Source: Clostridia bacterium
GTDB taxonomy: Bacteria > Bacillota > Clostridia > Christensenellales > DUVY01
Assembly (NCBI GenBank): GCA_026001225.1
Contig: BNZQ01000012.1
Span: 1 to 47,470, forward strand
Direction: 5' to 3'
Length of the DNA stretch: 47,470 nt
Below, one piece after another: positions 35,528-43,626 of the stretch (the stretch's first letter is position 1; each line of letters starts with the position of its first letter). A model generated the notes under the pieces. That model worked only from the letters and a program-made list of their open reading frames with translations, searched no databases and had not been told where the DNA came from. The position numbers and the translations under genes were made by a program.

Positions 35528-37378
35528 ATGGAAACCGTAACGGAAGCGGCGGGGCAGGAAATCGCCGCCGTCAATAAGATTCCCGACTACGAGCTTTTGT
35601 TCCGCGAGCCGGAAGCGGCAAGAGCGCGCAAGAAACCGCCTAAAAAGTCGCCGCTCCTCCGCAAATTGATCAAAGCGAATTTTTGGTCTGTTTTCTTTTC
35701 TCAGATTTTGTATTTAATCAAGGCGTCCCCGCTGTGGGTCATGCCGCTGATCGTTGCCGACGTGATCGACGCGGCGCAAGCCGGAAGCGATGGTTTTTCC
35801 GTCCGCCTGCTGATCGACGGTGCGATTTTGGCGGTCATGCTCGCGCAAAATATTCCGATGCACATGTGGTACGCCAACATCAGCGACCGCATGACGCGCA
35901 AGGTCAACGCGGGGTTAAAGAGCACGCTGATCCGCAAATTGCAGCGCTTGTCGATTACATACCACAAGGAAATGGAGAGCGGGCGCATCCAGTCCAAATT
36001 CTTGCGCGATTTAGACGCCGCCGACGCGCTTTTCGGCAACATCGTCCGCATTTTAATCCCCAACATTTTAATGACGCTGATCTTCACCGCGATCGCCTTT
36101 CTCAAATGCGGCCCCGTCGCGGTATTCTTTTTATTGGCGGTTCCGCTCAACCTCTTGCTGATCAAGCTGTTTTCCCGCCGCATCCGCCGCAACGCCAGGG
36201 TTTTCCGCAACGCCAACGAAAGCTTGTCGGCCGACGTGGCAACCATGCTGGAAATGTACGCGGTGACCAAAGCGCACGGCCTCGAGCACGAGCAGTTCCG
36301 CAATTTGCAGCGCGAGATCACAAACGTGATGAACAAGGGCCGCGCTGCCGACAAATCGATCGCCTTGTTCGGTTCGGCCATTTGGGTGCTGTCCAATCTG
36401 TTGAGCTCGGCTTGCGTGTTTCTCGCGGCGTGGTTCGCCGTGCAGGGCCGAATCTCGATCGGCGACATCGTGCTGTACCAAGCGATGTTTTTAAACATCA
36501 GCGGCTTCGTGCAAGGGATCATCGGCGTGTTCCCGCAATTCACGACGGGCTTCGAGGCGATGAGCTCGATTTCCGAGGTCATGTCCAGCGAGGACATCGA
36601 GCGGCAAGGGGAAAGGCGGCTGACCCCCGTGAGGGGCGACATTCAATTTAAAAACGTCACGTTCCGCTACCATGACGGCGAAGCGCCCGTGATCAAAAAC
36701 CTCGATCTGCATATCAGTCCGGGCGAATGCGTCGCGCTCGTCGGCGCGTCCGGCTCGGGCAAGTCCACGATTTGCAACATGATTATCGGCTTTTTGGACG
36801 TGAAGGAGGGGGAGCTTCTGATCGACGATATCCCGATACCGCGCCTCAATCTGACCGAGTACCGCCGCCATATAGCCGTCGTGCCGCAAAACGCCTTGCT
36901 GTTCCGGGGGACGATTGCCGAAAATATCACCTACGGCTTGCCCGAATATCCGCGGGAGAGGCTGAACGACGTCTTGAAAATGGCGAATATTGACGAATTT
37001 TTACCCTCGCTTCCCAAAGGGGCGGACACCAATGTCGGGGAGCACGGCGGCTTGCTGTCGGGCGGGCAGCGCCAGCGCGTTACGATCGCGCGCGCGTTGA
37101 TCCGTGACCCGAAAATCCTTATTTTGGACGAAGCGACCAGCGCGCTCGACAACCTTTCGGAAGCGCAAGTGCAAAAAGCCGTCGCCGAATCGGTCAAGGA
37201 CCGCACGACAATCGTCGTCGCGCACAGGCTTTCGACGATCCGCAACGCCGACCGCATCGTCGTGATGGACGCGGGCGAGTGCGTGGAAACCGGAAGCTAT
37301 GAAGAACTCTTGGAAAAGCGCGGGCTCTTTTACCGCATGGACGCATCCGCAAGGAACAGGGCCGAAGCGGACGCCTGA
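35528..37378 (+). CDS. ABC exporter half-transporter (MdlB/LmrA type)
   Basis: A 616-residue protein with a six-helix transmembrane domain (about 50-345) and a C-terminal ATPase. It has Walker A GASGSGKST, signature LSGGQRQRVTIARAL, Walker B ILILDEATSALD and H-loop VAHRLST. Both ATP sites could be complete in a homodimer. A 45-residue Lys/Arg-rich cytoplasmic lead precedes the first helix. It is divided from the two downstream exporter genes by marR on the opposite strand (stop codons one base apart), so it may be a separate unit. The substrate is unknown; drug or peptide export is typical. Confidence 0.88.
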   Translation: METVTEAAGQEIAAVNKIPDYELLFREPEAARARKKPPKKSPLLRKLIKANFWSVFFSQILYLIKASPLWVMPLIVADVIDAAQAGSDGFSVRLLIDGAILAVMLAQNIPMHMWYANISDRMTRKVNAGLKSTLIRKLQRLSITYHKEMESGRIQSKFLRDLDAADALFGNIVRILIPNILMTLIFTAIAFLKCGPVAVFFLLAVPLNLLLIKLFSRRIRRNARVFRNANESLSADVATMLEMYAVTKAHGLEHEQFRNLQREITNVMNKGRAADKSIALFGSAIWVLSNLLSSACVFLAAWFAVQGRISIGDIVLYQAMFLNISGFVQGIIGVFPQFTTGFEAMSSISEVMSSEDIERQGERRLTPVRGDIQFKNVTFRYHDGEAPVIKNLDLHISPGECVALVGASGSGKSTICNMIIGFLDVKEGELLIDDIPIPRLNLTEYRRHIAVVPQNALLFRGTIAENITYGLPEYPRERLNDVLKMANIDEFLPSLPKGADTNVGEHGGLLSGGQRQRVTIARALIRDPKILILDEATSALDNLSEAQVQKAVAESVKDRTTIVVAHRLSTIRNADRIVVMDAGECVETGSYEELLEKRGLFYRMDASARNRAEADA

Positions 37379-37379
37379 T

Positions 37380-37892
37380 TCAATCAGTCCCGGCCTTCCC
37401 GCGGCAACGCTCGGCGGGCATGTCCGCCGGCAGAATGCCGGCCTTTGTTAAGATCTCACCCAAAGCCCGCAAATGCAAAATACACGCGTCAAGGTCGCCG
37501 TCGGTCATGTTCTCGAACCATTGGGCGGCCGCGGTCTCGCGGCAGGTTTGGAGTTTTTCTACAATTTCCCGACCCGCTTGGCTGATAACGGCTTGTACGC
37601 TTCGGCGGTCGGCGGGATCGGTGAAACGTTCGGCCAGACCGTTCTCGACCAGGCCGTCCATAATGCGGGTAAGTTGTTGGTTGGATACGCCCGTATGCTC
37701 GGCCAGTTCGCTCATCGACATGTTTTCATGCCCCGACAAGATAGTCAAACCGAAAATTTGATGCTTGCTTAAATGGACGCCGGCCTCCGGCGGGGCGTGC
37801 GGCGACAGCGCGATCATATTTTTGCGCAAGCCATGCACAAAGCGCATCGCTTCCCGCAGCAATAGTTTGGTTTTTTCAGATTTCGCATCCAT
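37380..37892 (-). CDS. MarR family transcriptional regulator
   Basis: A 170-residue winged-helix repressor. The recognition helix region reads MSELAEHTGVSNQQLTRIMD and the wing RFTDPADRRSVQAVIS, with the D-x-R-R pair typical of MarR. It is divergent from the 38106-41775 exporter pair, the normal setting for a ligand-responsive repressor of efflux. Its own promoter (37930-37902) puts the start 9 nt after the -10 box. The 213-base spacer holds repeated TGAAATTT and an AAATTTAAATTT palindrome that could be its operator. Confidence 0.88.
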   Translation of the reverse strand: MDAKSEKTKLLLREAMRFVHGLRKNMIALSPHAPPEAGVHLSKHQIFGLTILSGHENMSMSELAEHTGVSNQQLTRIMDGLVENGLAERFTDPADRRSVQAVISQAGREIVEKLQTCRETAAAQWFENMTDGDLDACILHLRALGEILTKAGILPADMPAERCRGKAGTD

Positions 37893-37901
37893 TTCGACAA
37901 T

Positions 37902-37930
37902 ATCGTAACATATATGAAATATTTTGTCAA
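37902..37930 (-). promoter_or_regulatory. marR promoter, 9 nt before the start codon
   Basis: On the - strand TTGACA (37930-37925), 17 bases, TACGAT (37907-37902), then 9 bases to ATG 37892. No ribosome binding site fits between. Confidence 0.7.
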
Positions 37931-37976
37931 ATGAAATTTACACAAAAATTTAAATTTAACAAACGTGAAATTTTAG
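37931..37976. promoter_or_regulatory. Candidate MarR operator region
   Basis: Between the two divergent promoters lie the AT-rich palindrome AAATTTAAATTT and two TGAAATTT copies (starting near 37931 and 37966). MarR proteins usually bind palindromes overlapping such promoters. Assignment is by position and symmetry only. Confidence 0.35.
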
Positions 37977-38005
37977 TTGACATCGGTTTTTGTTTATGGT
38001 ATCAT
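37977..38005 (+). promoter_or_regulatory. Promoter of the heterodimeric ABC exporter operon
   Basis: TTGACA (37977-37982), 17 bases, TATCAT (38000-38005), with TG one base before the -10. The leader of about 95 nt ends in AGAAAGGAGA before ATG 38106. Confidence 0.75.
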
Positions 38006-38105
38006 AGTTCCCGTTACGGAAAGGCACAATACCCGTACCGGCCCTTAAAAAAGTCAGCGGCAACGTTAGGCCGTTATGGGCCGGCCAATCAGAAAGGAGA
38101 ACTGA

Positions 38106-39839
38106 ATGTTTAAATTATTCAAAAGGTTTCGGGCGATCGACTGGCTGATCGTGCTCGCGATCGTCGGCTTCGTGGTGGCGCAGGTGTACTGCGACGTGAC
38201 GATGCCCGACTATTCAAAGAAGATTTTCGAGCAAATCGGACTGGGCGCAACGACGGGGGAAATCCTCGGCACGGGCGGGATCATGCTTGCCTATGCGGCC
38301 GGCAGTATGCTTGCCACATTCGTCGTCGGTTATTTGGCGACCTATTTGGCGACAAAGTTTTCCGCGCGGCTGCGCCGTATGCTTTTTTCCAAGGTGCATT
38401 CGTTTTCCATGGCGGAAATCAACAAGTTCTCCACGCCCAGTTTGATCACGCGCTCGACCAACGACGTGCAGCAGGTTCAAATGGCGGTCATGATGTTATT
38501 CCGCATGGCGATTGCCGCGCCGATCACGGCGATATGGGGCATCTCCAAAATCAGCGCCAGTTCAAGTGAACTTACGCTCGCATCGGGCGCGTGGATCGTT
38601 TTTTTAATCGCGTTCCTGGCGTTCGCCATTTGCCTTGCGTTGCCGAAATTCAAGTCTATACAGAAGTTGACGGACAAACTGAACGGCGTGACGCGGGAAA
38701 ATTTGACCGGTTTGCGGGTCGTCAAGGCCTATAACGCCGACGAATACGAGCAGAAAAAGTTTGAAAAGGTCAACCGGGACGTCACGAAAACCAATCTGTT
38801 CGTCAACCGCATTATGGGCTTTATGTTTCCGATCATGTTTTTTGTCATGAACGGCATATCCTTGACGATCTATTGGTTCGGATCGGGCCTGATCAATGCC
38901 GGAACCCTCAATTACGGCTCGATGATGGCTTTCTCCATGCTGGTCATGCAGATTCTAATGGCGTTCATGATGCTGACCATGATGTTCGTCATCATACCGC
39001 GCGCCGCGGTGGCGGCCCGGCGTATCAACGAGGTGCTGGATACGGAACTGACGGTTGTCGATCCCGAACGGCCGCAGCGCCTCGTTACGCAAGGCGAGGT
39101 AGAGTTCAAAAATGTCGGCTTCAAATACCCCGATGCGTCCGATTACGTCCTGCACGATATTTCCTTTAAAGTGAACAAGGGCGAAACGGCGGCGATCATC
39201 GGCTCGACCGGCAGCGGCAAGTCCACGCTGATCAATTTGGTGCCGCGCTTTTTCGACGTCACCGAGGGCGAGGTGCTGGTGGACGGCGTGAATGTCCGCA
39301 ATGTCAAGCAAGAGGATTTACGCGCAAAATTGGGCTACGTGCCGCAAAAGGGCGTGTTGTTTTCGGGCACCGTCAAGGAGAATATCGCGTTCGGCGGGCG
39401 GCAAATCCCCGATGCGGATATGCAAGCGGCGGCGCAAGCGGCGATGGCCGACGAATTTGTGCAAAACATGTCGGACAAATACGATTCGGAAATCGCCCAA
39501 AGCGGACGCAACGTGTCGGGCGGCCAGCGCCAGCGGCTCTCGATCTCCCGTGCGGCGGCGGGCAAACCCGAAATCTACATCTTCGACGACAGTTTTTCCG
39601 CGCTGGACTACAAGACCGACAAAACGGTGCGGGCGAACTTAAAGAAATACACGGAGGGCGCGACCAATTTAATCGTCGCCCAGCGGATCGGCACGATCAT
39701 GGACGCCGACAAGATCATCGTTTTGGAGCAAGGCCGCATGGTGGGGCAAGGCACGCACAAGGAACTTTTGAAAACCTGCGGGGTATACAAGGAAATCGCC
39801 TTGTCGCAGCTGTCCGCCGCAGAATTGGGAATAGCATAA
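38106..39839 (+). CDS. ABC exporter subunit with a degenerate ATP site
   Basis: A 577-residue half-transporter with six TM helices (about 12-300) and an ATPase domain: Walker A GSTGSGKST and signature VSGGQRQRLS. The Walker B end reads IYIFDDSFSALD (Asp in place of the catalytic Glu), and the H-loop reads LIVAQRIGTI (Gln in place of His). Both changes are the known marks of the degenerate partner in heterodimeric exporters such as TM287/288 or BmrCD. It is followed 46 bases later by the partner with a standard site. The start has AGAAAGGAGA. Confidence 0.92.
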   Translation: MFKLFKRFRAIDWLIVLAIVGFVVAQVYCDVTMPDYSKKIFEQIGLGATTGEILGTGGIMLAYAAGSMLATFVVGYLATYLATKFSARLRRMLFSKVHSFSMAEINKFSTPSLITRSTNDVQQVQMAVMMLFRMAIAAPITAIWGISKISASSSELTLASGAWIVFLIAFLAFAICLALPKFKSIQKLTDKLNGVTRENLTGLRVVKAYNADEYEQKKFEKVNRDVTKTNLFVNRIMGFMFPIMFFVMNGISLTIYWFGSGLINAGTLNYGSMMAFSMLVMQILMAFMMLTMMFVIIPRAAVAARRINEVLDTELTVVDPERPQRLVTQGEVEFKNVGFKYPDASDYVLHDISFKVNKGETAAIIGSTGSGKSTLINLVPRFFDVTEGEVLVDGVNVRNVKQEDLRAKLGYVPQKGVLFSGTVKENIAFGGRQIPDADMQAAAQAAMADEFVQNMSDKYDSEIAQSGRNVSGGQRQRLSISRAAAGKPEIYIFDDSFSALDYKTDKTVRANLKKYTEGATNLIVAQRIGTIMDADKIIVLEQGRMVGQGTHKELLKTCGVYKEIALSQLSAAELGIA

Positions 39840-39885
39840 ACAATCTCGACCGAACCCTATAAAAAAATGAACGGGAGTAACAACC

Positions 39886-41775
39886 ATGAGTGAAGAAAAT
39901 AAAAGCGCGGTCAAACGGCCGCAGGTAAAGCGCGGCGGCCCTATGGGCGGCGGCCCCGGCTACCAAGGCGGCGGCGAAAAGCCCAAGAACTTTAAAAAGA
40001 GCATCGGTAAACTGATCGGGTCCATGAAACCCTACGCGTTTTCAGTGCTGATCGCGGTGCTGTTTACGGCGGGCGGTACGGTTTTGGCGATTCTCGCGCC
40101 GACCTATGTGGGCAAGTTGACCGATCAAATCTCGGTTTCTATGGAAATATGGGCCGAGGGCGTACTCGTTCGGCCGTCATTGCCGATCGACATGGCGGCC
40201 GTGACCAAGTTCGGCGTCATTTTGGCGATTTTTTACGGTTGCAGCATGCTGCTCAACTATACGCAGTCGTTCATCATGGCGGGCGTCAACCAAGGGCTTT
40301 CCAAAAGCCTCCGTACCCGTATTTCCAAAAAGATCAACAGACTGCCCTTGAAATACTTTGACGGACACGCGACGGGCGACACGCTTTCCCGCGTGACCAA
40401 CGACGTCGACACGATCGGCCAGACGCTGAACCAAAGTTTCAGCCAATTGATTTCCTCGGTCATCATGCTGGTCGGCGTAGCGATCGCCATGTTCGTGACC
40501 GCTTGGCAACTCGCGCTCGTGGTCGTCATTACCGTGCCGCTCGGCCTTGGGGTCATGATGGTCGTCATCAAATTTTCGCAAAAGCATTTCAAGGCGCACC
40601 AAACGCAACTCGGAAGCCTGAACGGGCAGATCGAGGAAACCTTTTCCGGCCACAACGTGGTCAAGGCGTTCAACGCCGCCCGCGGCGCGGAACAAGACTT
40701 TGACGAAACCAACGCCAAACTCTTTAAGAGCGCGAAAAAATCTCAATTCATGTCGGGTCTTATGATGCCGATCATGGGCTTCATCGGCAATTTCGGTTAC
40801 GTGGCGGTGTGCGCCGTCGGCGCGGTGCTGCTCGTCAACGGCACGTTGGCGTCTATCGGGATCATCTCTTCGTTCTTCCTCTATGTCCGCTTGTTCCAAA
40901 ACCCGCTTGCCAACCTTGCGCAAGCGGCCACATCCCTCCAAGGCGCGGCGGCGGCGGCCGAGCGCGTGTTCGAGTTCCTCGACGAAAAGGAGCAAGAGGA
41001 CGAATCGCAAAAACCCAAAAAACTGCCCGCCGTCAAGGGCGCGGTGGAGTTCAAAAACGTGTGCTTCGGGTACAACCCCGACAAGATCATCATCAAGGAT
41101 TTCTCGGCCAGCGTCAAGCCCGGTCAAAAGGTCGCGATCGTCGGGCCGACCGGCGCGGGCAAGACGACGATGGTCAATCTGCTGATGCGCTTTTACGAAT
41201 TGAACGCCGGCAAAATCCTGATCGACGGCGTGCCGATCGACGAGATGAGGCGCGAGGACGTGCGCGGTCTGTTCGGCATGGTGTTGCAAGACACGTGGCT
41301 GTTCGAGGGCACAATCCGGGAGAACATCATCTACGCCAAGGAGGGCGTGACAGACGAGGACGTAATCAAAGCGTGCAAGGCGGCTAACATCGACTTCTTT
41401 ATCCGCACGCAGCCGAACGGGTACGACATGCATCTCGACGACGACGTGAACATTTCGGGCGGCCAGCGGCAACTGATGACGATTGCCCGCGCGATGGTGC
41501 AGAACAGCCCGATGCTGATCCTCGACGAGGCGACCAGCAACGTGGACACGCGCACCGAGCAGTTGATTCAGGACGCTATGGACAAGATCACAAAAGGCCG
41601 CACGAGCTTTGTTATCGCGCACCGCCTTTCGACGATTAAGAATGCCGATTTGATTTTGGTGATGAAGGACGGCGACGTGATCGAGTCCGGCGATCACGAA
41701 AGCCTGATCAAAAAGAACGGCTTTTACGCGGAATTGTATAACAGTCAATTTAATTTGGAAGCGTCGGTCGCTTAA
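39886..41775 (+). CDS. ABC exporter subunit with a canonical ATP site
   Basis: A 629-residue half-transporter that pairs with the 38106 product. A Gly/Pro-rich, basic N-terminal tail (about 1-30, with GGPMGGGPGYQGGG) precedes the six TM helices. Its ATPase has Walker A GPTGAGKTT, signature ISGGQRQLMTIARAM, Walker B MLILDEATSNVD with the catalytic Glu, and H-loop VIAHRLSTI. In the heterodimer one site works and one is degenerate. Likely job: multidrug or peptide export under control of the divergent MarR. Start supported by GGGAG upstream. A perfect 16-bp hairpin terminates the unit. Confidence 0.92.
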   Translation: MSEENKSAVKRPQVKRGGPMGGGPGYQGGGEKPKNFKKSIGKLIGSMKPYAFSVLIAVLFTAGGTVLAILAPTYVGKLTDQISVSMEIWAEGVLVRPSLPIDMAAVTKFGVILAIFYGCSMLLNYTQSFIMAGVNQGLSKSLRTRISKKINRLPLKYFDGHATGDTLSRVTNDVDTIGQTLNQSFSQLISSVIMLVGVAIAMFVTAWQLALVVVITVPLGLGVMMVVIKFSQKHFKAHQTQLGSLNGQIEETFSGHNVVKAFNAARGAEQDFDETNAKLFKSAKKSQFMSGLMMPIMGFIGNFGYVAVCAVGAVLLVNGTLASIGIISSFFLYVRLFQNPLANLAQAATSLQGAAAAAERVFEFLDEKEQEDESQKPKKLPAVKGAVEFKNVCFGYNPDKIIIKDFSASVKPGQKVAIVGPTGAGKTTMVNLLMRFYELNAGKILIDGVPIDEMRREDVRGLFGMVLQDTWLFEGTIRENIIYAKEGVTDEDVIKACKAANIDFFIRTQPNGYDMHLDDDVNISGGQRQLMTIARAMVQNSPMLILDEATSNVDTRTEQLIQDAMDKITKGRTSFVIAHRLSTIKNADLILVMKDGDVIESGDHESLIKKNGFYAELYNSQFNLEASVA

Positions 41776-41779
41776 TTAT

Positions 41780-41817
41780 GTGCGGGGAAAACTTTTTATA
41801 TAAAGTTTTCCCCGCAC
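41780..41817. terminator. Perfect 16-bp hairpin ending the exporter operon (family H3)
   Basis: GTGCGGGGAAAACTTT (41780-41795) pairs exactly with AAAGTTTTCCCCGCAC (41802-41817). It begins 5 bases after the stop. A second small hairpin (ACACAAAA 41854-41861 with TTTTGTGT 41866-41873) lies behind it. Confidence 0.75.
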
Positions 41818-41939
41818 AACTTTCAAAAATTTTTCGTATTTAAAAAGAGAGTGACACAAAAGTATTTTTGTGTAAAAAAGATTTTGAACAAAGATATAGC
41901 GGACATTTTTTCCGAACATTTTAAAACGTCGCAAATCGC

Positions 41940-41968
41940 TTGCCTTTTTTTCGATAAAAGAGTATGAT
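41940..41968 (+). promoter_or_regulatory. Promoter of the ATP synthase operon
   Basis: TTGCCT (41940-41945), 17 bases, TATGAT (41963-41968). The leader is about 65 nt and AT-rich. No atpI gene and no other regulatory structure is seen between this and atpB. Confidence 0.65.
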
Positions 41969-42040
41969 ATTAACCATACTAAATATGCGCCTTTTCGTTT
42001 TAGCGCAATAGAAATACGAAGAAGTTTTTTATACGATAAT

Positions 42041-42748
42041 ATGTCGAACGCTTTGATCATAGCCGTGATGGCGGTTGGGGAAGACGAGGGAAGGTTGCCC
42101 TCGCTGGCGCCCGACACCATTGCCGGGACGCAACTCACATGGACGGCAATCACCGCCTCCGTCGTTGTCGTTCTCATTTTGTTGTTCGCTCTGATCATTC
42201 GCGTATTCTGTATCCCGCGTTGGCGTAAAAAGCGGACGGCGGGTGTTTTGCAAACCGTTTTGGAAAGCGTCGTCGGTATGTTCGATAAGGAAGGGCACGA
42301 CGCGGTCGGGCACAACGCGAAATACCTCGCGCCGTGGTACATCGGCTGTTGCGGCCTGATCTTCTTCGGTACGCTCACGGAGTTGTTCGGTATGCGCCCG
42401 CCGCTCACCGATTTAAACGTGACCCTCGCGCTTGGCGTGTCCACCTTCATTTTCATGATATTTTTTGGCATCAAGGAAAAGAAATGGCGATTCTTTTCCC
42501 GTTATTCGAAAGGGCTTTTTATTCCGATTATTTCCGATGCGATCGTCCCGTTTTCTATGGCGCTTCGCTTGTTTTGCAGCGTTTTTTCCGGTTTCGTCAT
42601 TATGCACCTGCTTTACGGAGTGATGGGAGATTGGGCTGTCGGTGTGCCTGCCCTCGCCGCCGTCGTCACGACGTTGTTTCACGCTATTATGCAGACGTAC
42701 GTATTTATGATGCTGTCGTACGCGTTTATAGGCGAAATGACCGAATAA
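42041..42748 (+). CDS. atpB: ATP synthase F0 subunit a
   Basis: A 235-residue subunit a. Expected landmarks are PLTDLNVTLALGV (TM3 region), the essential Arg176 in MALRLFCSVFSG facing the c-ring, and a closing helix with QTYVFMMLSYAFIGE. The N-terminal segment before the first helix (about residue 35) should be outside. The protein forms the proton half-channels of the membrane motor. Weak ribosome binding context (AAGAAG). First gene of the operon. Confidence 0.93.
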   Translation: MSNALIIAVMAVGEDEGRLPSLAPDTIAGTQLTWTAITASVVVVLILLFALIIRVFCIPRWRKKRTAGVLQTVLESVVGMFDKEGHDAVGHNAKYLAPWYIGCCGLIFFGTLTELFGMRPPLTDLNVTLALGVSTFIFMIFFGIKEKKWRFFSRYSKGLFIPIISDAIVPFSMALRLFCSVFSGFVIMHLLYGVMGDWAVGVPALAAVVTTLFHAIMQTYVFMMLSYAFIGEMTE

Positions 42749-42782
42749 TAGAACCGAATAATATATAGGAGAAATATAGAGT

Positions 42783-43046
42783 ATGTTGATTGCAATTCAA
42801 TCGTTACTGTCGGCGGTATCGTTGCTTCTCGAAAGCTTCGGGCCGATCGGCGCGGGTATCGCGATGTTCACGGGCGTGGGCGCGGGAATCGGTATCGGTA
42901 TTATGACGGGCAAAGCGGTCGAGGCGATCGGACGTCAACCCGAAGCGTCCGGTAAAATCCGCGCCGCGCTGCTGTTTGGTCTTGCGTTTGCCGAGATGAC
43001 CGCTTTGTTCGGTTTTCTGATCGCGATCATCATTTACTCTGCATAA
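42783..43046 (+). CDS. atpE: ATP synthase F0 subunit c
   Basis: An 87-residue hairpin of two TM helices with the RQPE loop at residues 51-54 that touches gamma/epsilon. The ion-binding carboxylate is Glu71 in FAEMTALFGF. In sodium-type rings a Gln in helix 1 and a Tyr five residues after the Glu complete the site; here these positions appear to be Ile38 and Phe76, which points to protons as the coupling ion (inference from the known sodium motif). AGGAG precedes the ATG. Confidence 0.93.
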   Translation: MLIAIQSLLSAVSLLLESFGPIGAGIAMFTGVGAGIGIGIMTGKAVEAIGRQPEASGKIRAALLFGLAFAEMTALFGFLIAIIIYSA

Positions 43047-43058
43047 AAGGGAACGGCA

Positions 43059-43559
43059 ATGGGAGATATTATCGCCAAATTCGGCATACAATGGCCAACG
43101 ATCCTGTACGTATTGGGCAACACCGTGTTGCTCGTTGTCGGTTTGTATTTTTTATTGGTCAAGCCGGTCAAAAAGCTCATGGCCCAACGGAAAGCCAAGG
43201 CGGAGGAGGTGTTCAAGGAAAATGAACGCCTCAATCAGGAAGTGACCGACACGCGCTTAAAGTATGAAAAATTGACCGCGGACGCGGCTGAAAGGATCGA
43301 CACGATGATGAAGGAGTCGCAAAAGACTGCCGAGAATAGGGCCGCCGACATCGTGGAGGAAGCCAAGCGCGAAGCGCGGGAAATTTTAACGGAATCCAAA
43401 AAAGAGGCCGACGCCGAGCGCCTGCGTTTGGAGCGGCATTTCAAAACCGAAATCGCGTCTCTCGCGGTGGACGTTGCGGCAAAGGTGCTCGAACGCGAGG
43501 TCGGAGAAAAGGACAACGCGAAATTGGTGGACGAGGTCTTGGGCAAGTGGGCGAATTAG
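43059..43559 (+). CDS. atpF: ATP synthase F0 subunit b
   Basis: A 166-residue subunit b: one N-terminal TM helix (about 13-33), then a long charged right-handed coiled coil to residue 140 (LKYEKLTADAAERIDTMM, REAREILTESKKEADAER) and the usual C-terminal IASLAVDVAAKVLERE. It is full length and not fused to delta, unlike the actinobacterial b-delta protein. Its C terminus should bind the delta C-terminal domain, which in this operon is found at the front of alpha. Starts 12 bases after atpE. Confidence 0.92.
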   Translation: MGDIIAKFGIQWPTILYVLGNTVLLVVGLYFLLVKPVKKLMAQRKAKAEEVFKENERLNQEVTDTRLKYEKLTADAAERIDTMMKESQKTAENRAADIVEEAKREAREILTESKKEADAERLRLERHFKTEIASLAVDVAAKVLEREVGEKDNAKLVDEVLGKWAN

Positions 43560-43612
43560 GTAAAAGGTAAAAAGTAGAAAGTAAATGACAAATTACTTTT
43601 TACTTCAAACGG
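43560..43612 (+). repeat. Small heptad/hairpin element between atpF and atpA
   Basis: GGTAAAAGGTAAAAAGTAGA (period 7) faces TTACTTTTTACTTC as an imperfect inverted repeat. This is all that occupies the place where atpH normally lies; no delta N-terminal coding sequence is present in these 67 bases in any frame. Confidence 0.6.
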
Positions 43613-43626
43613 ACAAATAAAAAACG

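Noticed and set aside
37931..38113. 60-codon open frame between marR and the exporter operon
   Set aside because: It runs through the promoter at 37977-38005 and the leader, with no ribosome binding site and no recognisable sequence.
40177..41748. 523-codon open frame opposite the ABC exporter gene at 39886
   Set aside because: The composition (His, Arg, Asp, Val rich) is the typical antisense reflection of an ABC transporter gene. No domain is recognisable, and all ABC motifs lie on the + strand.
42783..43046. Sodium-driven c subunit
   Set aside because: Glu71 and Thr73 resemble part of the sodium site, but the helix-1 Gln and the later Tyr appear replaced by Ile38 and Phe76, so protons are likelier.
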